Assembly (NCBI RefSeq): GCF_043290135.1 | Contig: NC_134702.1 | Location: forward strand, 188,822,491 to 188,886,490 | From: Rhipicephalus microplus | Lineage: Eukaryota > Arthropoda > Arachnida > Ixodida > Ixodidae | Direction of reading: 5' to 3' | DNA length: 64,000 bases | Program-made: the position numbers and the translations under genes | The notes under the pieces: generated by a model | Told to the model about the DNA's origin: nothing | Seen by the model: the letters and a program-made list of their open reading frames with translations, nothing else | Database searches by the model: none | Shown: one piece after another, positions 33,909 through 44,930 of the stretch | How the letters are laid out: every line of letters starts with the position of its first letter | How positions within the stretch are numbered: position 1 is the stretch's first letter

Positions 33909-33980
33909 TGGAGGTGCCGGGGTTTGAACCCGGGACTTCTCACATGCAAAGCGAGCGCTCTACCACTGAGCTACACCCCC
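33909..33980 (-). tRNA. tRNA-Ala (UGC), C61 type
   Basis: Intact cloverleaf. Confidence 0.92.
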
Positions 33981-34254
33981 GTTACTTCTGGAGCACTCAT
34001 TAACGAGTTTCTTGGTGCTCATCAGGTTGTTCAAACAATAAAATAATCAATTAGTTGAAATAAACAAAATCGTCTCGTCATTGCTGTCTGACACAGTTTT
34101 TTCATCATTGAGGAAAGCCGCATATTTCTATAGTCAAAGAAAATGGCAGCGCTGTTCGATGAAATGTATTTCATGATATGCACGCCGGTAACTCGTGGTG
34201 CCGCAGTATTACAACAGGCAATAAAAAAAGATACCGCTAAAGTCGAGAGCGAAT

Positions 34255-34326
34255 TGGAGGTGCCGGGGTTTGAACCCGGGACTTCTCACATGCAAAGCGA
34301 GCGCTCTACCACTGAGCTACACCCCC
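34255..34326 (-). tRNA. tRNA-Ala (UGC), C61 type, next to LINE-C1
   Basis: Complete 72-nt tRNA. The LINE-C1 poly(A) ends one base upstream of G1, so the coding part is untouched but the 5' leader is now LINE sequence. Confidence 0.92.
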
Positions 34327-34384
34327 GTTTTTTTTTCTTTAATGAATGACATTATCACCAGTAAAGTACACAGAACATACTTCA

Positions 34385-37300
34385 TCAGAATTCAGACAAA
34401 CACACACAAGCGTCAAGAACGGGAAGCCAGTCCGGAATGGGGTCAAAAGTCTCGACAACACTGCACACTTGAGCAGCTGCTTCTCGGAAGACAGATCTCG
34501 TCGACCGTGGTGGCTCGGCGTGTCTATCGATCATGCGACTTTTCCATAATGAATAAAGTCCCAACAACATAAACAAGTCGTAAGGAGTACTATCAGTCAG
34601 ACTCTTTTTGAACGGAAGGAACCTAATACCATGGGCTGTGATTGGAAGTTCTTTTCTTAATGTTCTTTTTAGAATGTCCCAAAAATAAAAAGCATCACGA
34701 CAATGAATAAAACAATTCTCTATAGTCTCTGGTTCGTTGCAGAGTCTACAATTCACTGTCCAGGGTACGTATATTGATTTTTCATTCAGCCACGTTTTCA
34801 CTGGCAGCGTGGAAGTGTGCAGTTTAAAGAAAAATGTTTTCGCTGCAGGAGATATACACATTCTACGTACACGAAATAATACATCGTGACCAGACAGAAG
34901 CGAATATGGCTTTCGATAAACAGGTTTGGGGAAAAGGTTATTCACAAGTGCAGCGGTTAAATTTGTTCTGTCAATAGTATACAAATACTCTAAGGTAAAC
35001 CTGGCTTTCAAAAAACTGGCAGTATCAACAATTTCCTTTAGGAATCCCCGCAACGGCAATTCCTTAGCAACGCTTGTTGTGACATGAATAAAAGGAAGGT
35101 GGTAACAAAGACGGTTACGAAGAACCGCTAATTGAAATGGGTGGCACACATCCTTGAGGTAGAAAAATCGCAACACCAACTGTCGCACGAACAAATGCAC
35201 AAGGCCGAGGCCACCCTTTTCGAGTGGAAGAAAAAGATTGTCTCTTTTCATAGGTTCCCAGGAAGAGCTCCAAATAAAGCAGGCAAATATCCTATGAAAG
35301 GCTTGAATGTGTACCCGAGAGCAATGCAACACCTGCAGAATATAAATAAGCTTCGATACAAGGAATATATTGCACGCTTTCGCTCTGGCAAAAATGGAAA
35401 GCTCCCGTCCGTGCCATGTTGCCACCTTTCGGCGGATCGTAGTTATCGCTGCGGTCCAGTGTGGGCCGCTGTTACGATAGTTATCGAGAGGCACACCGAG
35501 GTATTTCATAGGAGTCACATTCCAATGAATATTTGCGAAGACCGAAGAAGTTGTAGCCCACATGCCTAGCCAGAATCCACTACTTTTATCAAAATTTATG
35601 CTGGCGCCAGCGACTTCACAGAAACGTAAAGTAGTGTTGACTGCTTCTTGAACGCTGGGTTTATCAGCGCAAAAGAAGGCAATGTCATCTGCATAAGCTA
35701 GAACTTTAACTTCCTCAGCATCATATCGGTAGCCTGTTATGCTGGACTTTAGAAGCACACTTAAACATAATGGTTCCAAATAAATTGCAAAAAGCAAAGG
35801 TGACAACGGACATCCCTGACGTACAGATGAATTTAACTCTATTATATTGGAAAGTGTGCGATTTACAATTAGCCTTGTTGTGCACTTCTTATAACAGAGT
35901 GAGATACCATTGTATAGTACATCACCCAACTGCAGGTGTCTTAGGAGCCGGAACAAAAAAATATGCTGTACCTTATCAAATGCTTTTGCAAGGTCTATTT
36001 GAAGGAGGGCTACTTGGTTCATGCTACCATCTATACACTCAAGAACTGAACGTGCAATATGTATGTTTGTCTGTATAGAGCGACCATGAATTCCACATGT
36101 TTGGTGGTCACCTACACTTTTAGTAATCACTGTCTGTAGCCGATTTGTCAACAATTTAGCAAATATTTTGTAGTCAACGTTACATAACGATATAGGCCTG
36201 TATTCGTTAACTCTCTTTAATGCGTTAGGATCAGCACTTTTTGGGATTATTGTCGTATGGCTCTGATAGAAAGAAGGAGGAAGTTCACCATGGTCATAAG
36301 CCTCTTTAAAAAGTTGCTCAAGGAAAGGTATCAGAAGTTCCTGAAAAGCTATGTAAAATTCACCACTAAGGCCATCTGGGCCAGGAGTTTTGTTTTTCTG
36401 CAACGTTGTTATTGCAAATCTAATTTCCTCTCTGGTTATTGGCCCCTCTACAGGGAGTCTATCATCATCTTGTAACTGAGGCATAAGGGCAATGAAGTGG
36501 TTAGCTTCTTCCTCAAAATCCTCCTGAAGCTCAGCCGCGGTGAACAAACATTTGTAATAATCTTCAAATGCAGCTCTTATTTCACATGTCTCTGTGCAAA
36601 GAGAACCCCGCGACTCAATTTGCAGTATCTGTTTAGAAAGTGCATATCTCTTTTCATCCCCAAGGGATTTTTAGTGGGTTTCTCTTCAGTGAAATGGGTA
36701 ACACGGGAACGAATCTTAGCTCCTCTGTATAAATCTGTATCAAATTTTTGTATCTGTGCTCGAATCACATTTATTTCGTCCCCGTACAATCCCGGCTGTT
36801 CACTTTCAAAAGTATGGAGCTTATGAAGTAAATCATAAAGATAGCGCTTTTCAGCTTTTTTTCTTTGCGCTATTTCGCATGAAATACTAATTGCCTGATA
36901 CTTGACTCTTTCTTTGAACCTTTCCCATTGAGCGAAAATTGGTAACTGTCGACACCGTTATGCCTCTTGTACCGATTCTTTTACTATTTTAACAAAACAA
37001 TCTTCGCGCAACAACTGAACGTTAAGCTTCCATAGGTCCCAGTTTAGAGGGGTTTTACGAAAATTTTTAGGACCCCAAGAAACAGTGACCAAGCAATGGT
37101 CTGTAAAAAATATGGGCTTTACAGCATAATTATGAATGTGAGACCATAAGCTTAGAGATACATATACACGGTCAAGCCGAGCATGAGAGATGCCTTGAAA
37201 GTGCGTGAACCTCACCGAAGAAGGTGCATGCGCTCCCACATCTATTAAATTGTGGTCATTCAATAGTTTCTGCAATAAGGCTGCACTTGCGTCATAACGA

Positions 37301-37788
37301 TTTGTTATGTATGAATGATCTCTAGCGTCACAAACACAATTAAAGTCTCCAAAAACTACCAAAGTTCTGTCAGTGTTTAGTAGCGAAGTTAAAGAAAGGA
37401 AAAAAGAATTCCTTTCATTCACTTTGGAGGGAGCATAGACACAGATAAACCTCCAATTATGGGAATGAAAAGATAAGTCGCAACAAATGAGGCGTCCTTT
37501 CCCATCAACATGTAGTGACGTCAAAATATGATTCAAGTGCTTTCTAATTAATAAAAAGCATCCAGCGGATGCACCACGTGCTGGGCTGATGTATAAATTG
37601 TAATCACGAAAAACTTCCAGTGCAAGATCGGCGTCACGAGCAGCGGAAATCTTAGTCTCCTGCACTGCAAGTACATCTATGTTGTACTGCTCAAGCACGT
37701 GGCGCAACTGCCACTGACGCCTTACATTCCTCAAGCCACGTACGTTGAGTGTCGCTACACACATGGGAAACGTTAGCGCGGTAGCCAT
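34385..37788 (-). pseudogene. LINE-C1 ORF2 (endonuclease-RT), two breaks
   Basis: Starts MATALTFPMCVATLNVRG. The endonuclease domain (36958-37788, 276 aa) carries TLNVRG, VQETK, VYAP, GDFNC, HARLDRVYVS and TDH, so it looks complete. An in-frame TAA at 36958-36960 ends it. A frameshift near the CCCC at 36658-36661 follows. The RT and C-terminal part (34385-36547, 720 aa) is one open frame: YRPISLCNVDYKIFAKLLTN, HQTCGIHGRSI, LQIDLAKAFDKV, QGCPLSPLLF, AYADDIAF and a terminal CRLCNEPETIENCFIHC motif. Confidence 0.87.
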
Positions 37789-38097
37789 TTTGATATCTTA
37801 CTACTTTTGTAGGTCACCTTTAGCCACAGGCCAACCTGTGGCTTTACCTCCTTTGCACTTTTTAGGAGCACTTTCCTCAGGACTCTGGCATAGGCGGCGC
37901 GTCTCTCGGTCCCCAAAGAAGGTGACACGTGGACCTCACGAAGACACTTGCTCTGTCGTGTCTGGCGCACTCGTTGTTGCTTCATCGGTGACCGATGCCT
38001 GACGCTTCCTTATCTGACTGCAATCCATTCCTTCTTGTTCCTCATTGTCAGGAGGCTTGTCCTTAAGGCCTTCCAAGTGGTGTTCGTCAGCAGCATT

Positions 38098-39015
38098 TCA
38101 TTCATTTATGCTTTCACTGGCGTCGTTAGCGGTGTTATTTTGCGTTCCAAGGGTATCCATGGACAAGTGTTCCGCTTCCTTTAAGGCACCTTCTGCTCCT
38201 CCCGCTGCTTCTCCTGTCGCATCAACTACCTCAGTGACATCCATAAGATGATCGTGACGTTGGTCTTCTGTCCCTTGTCCAGAACGGAGTTTGTTGGCAT
38301 AAGTTGACACACAGGCATCCGACGAGTGACCAAAACGCTGGCATTGCAAGCACCTCGGTGTTTTGCACTGTCGTCGTACATGCCCCACTCGCTTGCACCG
38401 AAGACACAGTGGAGGCCTACCGGGAATAAGTACGAGGCATTGGTGACCATAAATTGACATAAGGTGTGGTATTGAGCTCACAGTGATGGTGTCCTTGAGC
38501 TCCAAGGCAACGTCTCTATTTGTTGTCATCCATTGTTCCATTCCTGCACATCTCCATGCCTCTCTTTCAACGGACTTCACAACGCCGTAAGCTTGGAATG
38601 CCTCTTCAACACGTCGCGATTCAAGATGAGGCGGAAGCCAAGGTAGTTTCAGCCTAATATTCTTGGTCTCCGGATCTAGCACCATGCACTTCAGCCCTTT
38701 TACACGGAGCTCACCACAAGTAACGAGTTTCTGTTTCGTCATGCTGTTTGCACACGTAACCATCCATACATGGCTCATTTGATACTGGCCAACTCCAATA
38801 ATGTCCGCTGTGCTCACCACCTTAAGCAGCGCGTCTTGAAAGTCAGGGGCACGGTACGGCCTACCACTCAAGTCGGCATGAAGGAAAACGGAATTCAAAA
38901 CATCGTTACCGGTTGGAAGACGTGGCAGGACGACTTTATAGCTTGAGTCTTCATCATGAAACGGAGTCGATGATCCTCGGCCGTTGGCCGATACGCTGTT
39001 ACCAGCAGAGAGCAT
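38098..39015 (-). CDS. LINE-C1 ORF1 (CCHC protein), shortened C-terminus
   Basis: 305 aa from the ATG at 39013-39015 (MLSAGNSVSANGRG), 38 nt from the element 5' end. It shares YKVVLPRLPTGN, VFLHADLSGRPY and DFQDALLK with the other lineages. Both knuckles are intact: CLRCKRVGHVRRQC and CLQCQRFGHSSDAC. The frame ends early at 38098. A basic tail comparable to other lineages can be read in another frame down to about 37800, so a C-terminal frameshift is likely. Confidence 0.8.
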   Translation of the reverse strand: MLSAGNSVSANGRGSSTPFHDEDSSYKVVLPRLPTGNDVLNSVFLHADLSGRPYRAPDFQDALLKVVSTADIIGVGQYQMSHVWMVTCANSMTKQKLVTCGELRVKGLKCMVLDPETKNIRLKLPWLPPHLESRRVEEAFQAYGVVKSVEREAWRCAGMEQWMTTNRDVALELKDTITVSSIPHLMSIYGHQCLVLIPGRPPLCLRCKRVGHVRRQCKTPRCLQCQRFGHSSDACVSTYANKLRSGQGTEDQRHDHLMDVTEVVDATGEAAGGAEGALKEAEHLSMDTLGTQNNTANDASESINE

Positions 39016-39053
39016 TTTGGAACGCAGCCGATCGGTGCGGCTTCTTTTTCCTC

Positions 39054-39407
39054 CACCCCCGTTACATCTGGAGCACTCATTAACGAGTTTCTTGGTGCTC
39101 ATCAGGTTGTTCAAACAATAAAATAATCAATTAGTTGAAATAAACAAAATCTTCTCGTCATTGCTGTCTGACACAGTTTTTTCATCATTGAGGAAAGCCG
39201 CATATTTCTATAGTCAAAGAAAATGGCAGCGCTGTTCGATGAAATGTATTTCATGATATGCACACCGGTAACTCGTGGTGCCGTAGTATTACAACAGGCA
39301 ATAAAAAAAGATACCGCTAAAGTCGAGAGCGAATTGGAGGTGCCGGGGTTTGAACCCGGGACTTCTCACATGCAAAGCGAGCGCTCTACCACTGAGCTAC
39401 ACCCCCG
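39054..39407 (-). repeat. tRNA-Ala array, block between LINE-C1 and LINE-C2 (1 unit)
   Basis: Begins with the 7-nt tRNA 5' fragment (39054-39060) fused to the LINE-C1 5' end, then a normal spacer, then one complete tRNA. The LINE-C2 poly(A) starts at 39408. Confidence 0.93.
39335..39406 (-). tRNA. tRNA-Ala (UGC), C61 type, next to LINE-C2
   Basis: Intact 72-nt tRNA; LINE-C2 ends one base upstream of G1, exactly as LINE-C1 does at 34327. Confidence 0.92.
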
Positions 39408-41599
39408 TTTTTTTTTTCTTTAATGAATGACATTATCACCATTAAAGTACACAGAACATACTTCATCAAAATTCAGACAAACACACACAAGCGTCAAGAA
39501 CGGGAAGCCACTCCGGAACGGGGTCAAAAGTCTCGACAACACTGCGCACTTGAGCAGCTGCTTCTCGGAAGACAGATCTCGTCGACCGTGGTGGCTCGGC
39601 GTGTCTATCGATCATGCGACTTTTCCATAATGAATAAAGTCCCAACAACATAAACAAGTCGTAAGGAGTACTATCAGTCAGACTCTTTTTGAACGGAAGG
39701 AACCTAATACCATGGGCTGTGATTGGAAGTTCTTTTCTTAACGTTCTTTTTAGAATGTCCCAAAAATAAAAAGCATCACGACAATGAATAAAACAATGCT
39801 CTATAGTCTCTGGTTTGTTGCAGAGTCTACAATTCACTGTCCAGGGTACGTATATTGATTTTTCATTCAGCCACGTTTTTACTGGCAGCGTGGAAGTGTG
39901 CAGTAAAAAAAAATGTTTTCGCTGCTGGAGATATACACATTCTACGTACACGAAATAATACATCGTGACCAGACAGAAGCGAATATGGCTTTCGATAAAC
40001 AGGTTTGGGGAAAAGGTTATTCACAAGTGCAGCGGTTAAATTTGTTCTGTCAATAGTATACAAATACTCTAAGGTAAACCTGGCTTTCAAAAAACTGGCA
40101 GTATCAACAATTTCCTTTAGGAATCCCCGCAACGGCAATTCCTTAGCAACGCTTGTTGTGACATGAATAAAAGGAAGGTGGTAACAAAGACGGTTACGAA
40201 GAACCGCTAATAGAAATGGGTGGCACACATCCTTGAGGTAGAAAAATCGCAACACCAACTGTCGCACGAACAAATGCACAAGGCCGAGGCCACCCTTTTC
40301 GAGTGGAAGAAAAAGATTGTCTCTTTTCATGGGTTCCCAGGAAGAGCTCCAAATAAAGCAGGCAAATATCCTATGAAAGGCTTGAATGTGTACCCGAGAG
40401 CAATGCAACACCTGCAGAATATAAATAAGCTTCGATACAAGGAATATATTGCACGCTTTCGCTCTGGCAAAAATGGAAAGCTCCCGTCCGTGCCATGTTG
40501 CCACCTTTCGGCGGATCGTAGTTATCGCAGCGGTCCAGTGTGGGCCGCTGTTACGATAGTTATCGAGAGGCACACCGAGGTATTTCATAGGAGTCGCATT
40601 CCAATGAATATTTGCAAAGACCGAAGGAGTTGTAGCCCACATGCCTAGCCAGAATCCACTACTTTTATCAAAATTTATGCTGGCGCCAGCGACTTCACAG
40701 AAACGTAAAGTAGTGTTGACTGCTTCTTGAACGCTGGGTTTATCAGCGCAAAAGAAGGCAATGTCATCTGCATAAGCTAGAACTTTAACTTCCTCAGCAC
40801 CATATCGGTAGCCTGTTATGCTGGACTTTAGAAGCACACTTAAACATAATGGTTCCAAATAAATTGCAAAAAGCAAAGGTGACAACGGACATCCCTGACG
40901 TACAGATGAATTTAACTCTATTATATTGGAAAGTGTGCGATTTACAATTAGCCTAGTTGTGCACTTCTTATAACAGAGTGAGATACCATTGTATAGTACA
41001 TCACCCAACTGCAGGTGTCTTAGGAGCCGGAACAAAAAAACATGCTGTACCTTATCAAATGCTTTTGCAAGGTCTATTTGAAGGAGGGCTACTTGGTCCA
41101 TGCTACCATCTATACACTCAAGAACTGAACGTGCAATATGTATGTTTGTCTGTATCGAGCGACCACGAATTCCACATGTTTGGTGGTCACCTACACATTT
41201 AGTAATCACTGTCTGTACCCGATTTGTCAACAATTTAGCAAATATTTTGTAGTCAACGTTACATAACGATATTGGCCTGTATTCGTTAACTCTCTTTAAT
41301 GCGTTAGGATCAGCACTTTTTGGGATTAATGTTGTATGGCTCTGATAGAAAGAAGGAGGAAGTTCACCACGGTCATAAGCCTCTTTAAAAAGTTGCTCAA
41401 GGAAAGGTATCAGAAGTTCCTGAAAAGCTATGTAAAATTCACCACTAAGGCCATCTGGGCCAGGAGTTTTGTTTTTCTGCAACGTTGTTATTGCAAATCT
41501 AATTTCCTCTCTGGTTATTGGCCCCTCTACAGGTAGTCTATCATCATCTTGTAACTGAGGCACAAGGGCAATGAAGTGGTTAGCTTCTTCCTCGAAATT
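39408..41599 (-). mobile_element. LINE-C2, 5'-truncated copy of the LINE-C family
   Basis: About 2190 bp, near-identical to 34328-36520 of LINE-C1. The 5' part is missing: the element starts inside ORF2, at the sequence for EEANHFIAL. Both junctions still match the C-family pattern (nt 7 of the tRNA on the 5' side with one G fewer, nt -1 on the 3' side). This is what incomplete target-primed reverse transcription at the specific site would leave. Confidence 0.9.
39466..41599 (-). pseudogene. LINE-C2 ORF2 fragment (RT and C-terminus)
   Basis: RT domain with AYADD and QGCPLSPLLF in one frame from 41599 to about 39907, then an indel where the plus strand reads AGTAAAAAAAAATG (LINE-C1 has AGTTTAAAGAAAAATG). 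The last 140 residues, with the CRLCNKPETIEHCFIHC motif, are in another frame to 39466. There is no endonuclease and no start codon of its own. Confidence 0.87.
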
Positions 41600-41949
41600 C
41601 ACCCCGTTACATCTGGAGCACTCATTAACGAGTTTCTTGGTGCTCATCAGGTTGTTCAAACAATAAAATAATCAATTAGTTGAAATAAACAAAATCGTCT
41701 CGTCATTGCTGTCTGACACAGTTTTTTCATCATTGAGGAAAGCCGCATATTTCTATAGTCAAAGAAAATGGCAGCGCTGTTCGATGAAATGTATTTCATG
41801 ATATGCCCACCGGTAACTCGTGGTGCCGCAGTATTACAACAGGCAATAAAAAAAGATACCACTAAAGTCGAGACCGAATTGGAGGTGCCGGGGTTTGAAC
41901 CCGGGACTTCTAACATGCTAAGCGAGCGCTCTACCACTGAGCTACACCC
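41600..41949 (-). repeat. tRNA-Ala array, block between LINE-C2 and LINE-D (1 unit)
   Basis: Short tRNA 5' fragment (41600-41605), spacer, and one variant tRNA truncated at nt 3 by the LINE-D poly(A). Confidence 0.93.
41880..41949 (-). tRNA. tRNA-Ala-like (AGC anticodon), 5' end rebuilt by LINE-D
   Basis: The anticodon loop reads TTAGCAT, so the anticodon is AGC; every other unit has TGC. AGC (read as IGC) still decodes alanine. The anticodon stem has a C29/T41 mismatch. Nucleotides 1-2 are replaced by the LINE-D poly(A). C61 type T-stem. Confidence 0.78.
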
Positions 41950-42059
41950 TTTTTTTTCTTTATTTCCGGTAAACTTCACAAACGGGTTACTAAGATATAT
42001 TACAATTCACTACATACAATACAAAAAAAACTTAAAACTTAACTATAACACATCGCATC

Positions 42060-44722
42060 CTAGAATTCCTTCATGGTCAGTAGGGCTTCTACCCTTTCTA
42101 CCCACAAAGGTACACATTCGTCTGTTCTTACTACCTCAAGAAATCTTGAGATGCTTTCCTTAAAATACTCTCTTGCTGGTCTTCTGTCTCGGTCACAATG
42201 AAATCCAGCCATTCTAGAGCGCCATATACTGTGCAAGGCAGTCATCATGAGAAAATCGAAAGGTAATCCATCCTCGTTCTCTATTGCCAAATACCTGATA
42301 CCATGAGGGTCTAACGGAAACTCTTTTTTGATTGTCCTTTGTAATACGTCCCAAAAATAAACTCCTTCCCAACAGTGCAGGAAAACATGGTCAATAGTTT
42401 CCGGTTTCTTACAGATTAGACAGTGAGATCCCCAAGGCATATAAAACCCACGCTCCTCTAGGAAGGTTCTTACAGGAAGTGTTCCAGTGTGTAATTTGAA
42501 AAAGAACGTTTTCGCGCTTGGAGCTGCTGGCATTTTTTTTACTCGTTTAAGTACGTTCTGACCCTTGCGTGCTGTATATAGCGCTCTGTACAGTGGGACG
42601 GGAAGCATCGTGTCACATAAATCTTTGTACAGTTTCTTCTTTCCAACAGACCACAGGTAGTCAGTTGAAAAGCGAACACACAAAAACCGCACGCTGGCCA
42701 CTACTTCCTTCATGTATCCTTGCACAGCTCCTGGGGTAGCATGAGTGCTCACAACAAACTCGGGCAACAGTCTACTCAGTCTTGTTTGACACACTGTTAG
42801 TAGGAAAGGATCTCTCGTCTCACGAAAAAAGAAAAACCTATTTACTAACTGTTTGATAAACAGATGTCCTAGCCCAAGGCCTCCACACTTCACCCGTCTA
42901 AACAAATTCGTGCGACTGCACCTTTCCCAGTTAGACCCCCACACAAATATTGCAAACACCCGATGTAATTTTTGCACATTGACCCGGGAACAGTGCAGCA
43001 CTTGCATCACATACCACAGCTTAGACACAAAAAACCAGTTGCATGCAGTAGCCCTAGCAAACATGGACAGATAAGTTGCATTCCACCTATTCGCTTTTTC
43101 TTTAATTTCTTTCGTTTGCTGTGTCCAATATTCGTCAGTACTTTTGTATGACTCGAGCGGTACTCCAAGATATTTAACTGGCGTTCTTGTCCATTTAATG
43201 GCTGCGAAAAATTCTGGTGTTGAAGGCCAATATCCATGCCAGAAGCCGAGGCATTTACCCCAGTTTATGTGGCTTCCTGTAACCTCGGCGAAATATTTAG
43301 AAACTCTGATTGATTCTTCAATACCGACATAGGTAGTGCTACAAATCGCAACATCATCAGCGTATTCGAGTAGTTTGACCTCTGAAGATTGTACTCTAAA
43401 CCCATTAATGATGTCATTCTGCAATATCGACTGACATAAAGTTTCAATATAGATGCAAAACAAAAGTGGACTAACAGGGCAACCTTGACGCACTGAGCGC
43501 TCGATTCTTATGGGGGGCCCAATGTCTTGTTGATAATTAGTCTCGTACTACCGTTCCGATGTGCCATGGCTACTCCGTCAATAATTATCTTACCGACATT
43601 ATTGTGCTTGAATACTGCAAACAAAAGAGCGTGGGAAACGCAATCAAACGCTTTTTCCAGATCCAGCTGGAGTATGGCCACACGAGCATGACAGGTGTCA
43701 ACACATTCGAGCACGGATCGCATTTTATGAACGTTTGTAACTATGGACCGACCTTTTATTCCACACGTTTGGTGTGCACCAACGATATCTTTTATTACTG
43801 ACTGAAGTCTGGCCACCAAAATTTTCATTAATATTTTGTAGTCTACGTTTGTCAGTGCGATTGGCCTGTACGCTGCGACGTGCCTGAGCTTTTCAACCTC
43901 GTCTGTTTTCGGAATCAGAACGGTACGCGATTCACCAAAGGATTGTAGTAATTTCTTTTCCTCATATGCCTCATTAAAGAGGCCCGCAAGTATTGAAGAC
44001 AATTCGCTTTTAAAACATTTCTACCACTTGGCACAAAGACCATCTGGTCCTGGAGATTTCCCAGGATTTAACTTATCAATCGCCCGTTCAACTTCAGATG
44101 CAGATATAGATAATTCCAAAGCGTTTTTCACTTCCTCACTCACTTGCGGCATTCGTCCTAAATATTCGTCTTTAAATCTTTCTAGGTTTGCCTGTCTACA
44201 CGCAAAAAGGTTTTCAAAATGACTTGAAAATACGGATAAAACGCTGTCCGTATCAATTACTTCGTGACCATCCCTCTCTATTTTTTCGATATGACTCTGT
44301 CGAGCGTTCGTTTTCTCCACCCCTGACGCTCTTTTGGTTGGCGTCTCTCCAGCCGCTAAAGCCTCGGCCCTAGCACGAACGAGTGCACCGCGGTAGCGTT
44401 TCTCGTCAGGCAGTGCAATTTTCTGCTTAATATTGCGTATGTCAATTTTATACTCTCCCGGTTGTTTGTACTCCAAGTCTATTAGTCTTTCCAAAGTCTT
44501 TCGGAGTTCTTTCTCTTTCTTTTTCGTTTCATAACTCAATGCGCAAGAACGATCAATAGCTTTTATTTTTATTCGCTGCTTGAACTCTTCCCATTGTTCT
44601 GCAAGTTTAACTCCATCATTCATTTTTATTTCATTGATGCAGTTCATAACCTGATCTAAGAAATATTCGTCAGTGATCAAAGTGGAATTCATCTTCCACA
44701 GCTCCCATGAGAAAGTTCCACC
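42060..44722 (-). pseudogene. LINE-D ORF2, 3' part (RT and C-terminus)
   Basis: RT and C-terminal half of ORF2, equivalent to 7417-10080 of LINE-A. Breaks: a shift at a G run near 43513 (six G's; seven in LINE-A) and an in-frame TAG near 44022 where LINE-A has Tyr in KWYKCF. The RT box reads EYADD where LINE-A has AYADD. The terminal CLICKKPETIDHVFLHC motif is intact. Gypsy-2 interrupts the ORF at 44722. Confidence 0.87.
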
Positions 44723-44867
44723 TGTAGTGAAGAAGAGGAGCTTCAGCGGCATTTCTCGGCGCATCAGGGGCATCGCCATCAGCATAAGCTCGTGCTTGCT
44801 GCGCTTGGCCGGACGCTGCTGACTGCTTCGCTTTCTGCGTTCTGCGCTGCTAATAAACCCCGTTACA
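44723..44867 (+). repeat. gypsy-2 5' LTR
   Basis: 145 bp, TGT...ACA. Contains AATAAA shortly before its end (CTAATAAACCCC). Confidence 0.95.
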
Positions 44868-44869
44868 AG

Positions 44870-44887
44870 TGGTGGATTCTGCTGGGT
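44870..44887 (+). other. gypsy-2 primer binding site
   Basis: TGGTGGATTCTGCTGGG, two bases after the 5' LTR; begins with TGG opposite a tRNA CCA end. It shares TGGTGGA and CTGCTG with the gypsy-1 site. Primer tRNA not identified. Confidence 0.6.
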
Positions 44888-44930
44888 TTCGATCATCCTG
44901 GAGCTTCGGAATCGCATTTTACCATCCATT

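Larger units (their letters stand above)
17387..34327 (-). repeat. tRNA-Ala tandem array, core block (49 units)
   Basis: 49 consecutive units, almost all 345-346 bp (a few 342-344 by small deletions). Each has a tRNA-Ala on the minus strand. Two interleaved tRNA types occur: C61 (intact G53-C61 pair, 22 units) and A61 (27 units). Spacer and tRNA markers recur in the same order over many units, showing multi-unit duplications (20314-23768 matches 29649-33104; 27574-28956 matches 29303-30685). No protein gene lies here. The open plus-strand frame in most units is antisense to the tRNA and spacer. Ends at the LINE-C1 poly(A). Confidence 0.95.
34328..39053 (-). mobile_element. LINE-C1, full-length tRNA-Ala-specific non-LTR retrotransposon
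   Basis: An element of about 4726 bp, sense to the tRNA. The 5' end (GAGGAAAAAGAAGCC) joins nt 7 of the tRNA. The 3' poly(A), preceded by ATTAAAG, joins nt -1, giving an 8-bp duplication CGGGGGTG (plus strand 39054-39061). The junctions differ from LINE-A, -B and -F. ORF1, a gap and ORF2 are arranged as in the other lineages. ORF2 has a stop and a frameshift, so the copy is defective. A 5'-truncated near-identical sister is LINE-C2. Confidence 0.9.

Noticed and set aside
17387..34327. CRISPR-like regular repeats
   Set aside because: The period is 346 bp and the whole unit is conserved, with no unique spacers. The unit is a eukaryotic tRNA gene.
17549..34349. Plus-strand frame of 68 codons (MAALFDEMYFMIC...) repeated in most units
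   Set aside because: It is antisense to the tRNA and spacer, its last third is tRNA complement, it is broken in several units, and its conservation simply follows the repeat identity. No protein features support it.
35132..35569. Plus-strand frames of over 100 codons over the LINE ORF2 regions (also near 40220, 54351, 58349)
   Set aside because: They are shadows of the minus-strand RT domain. The same shadow appears in both C copies because the sense strand is conserved.
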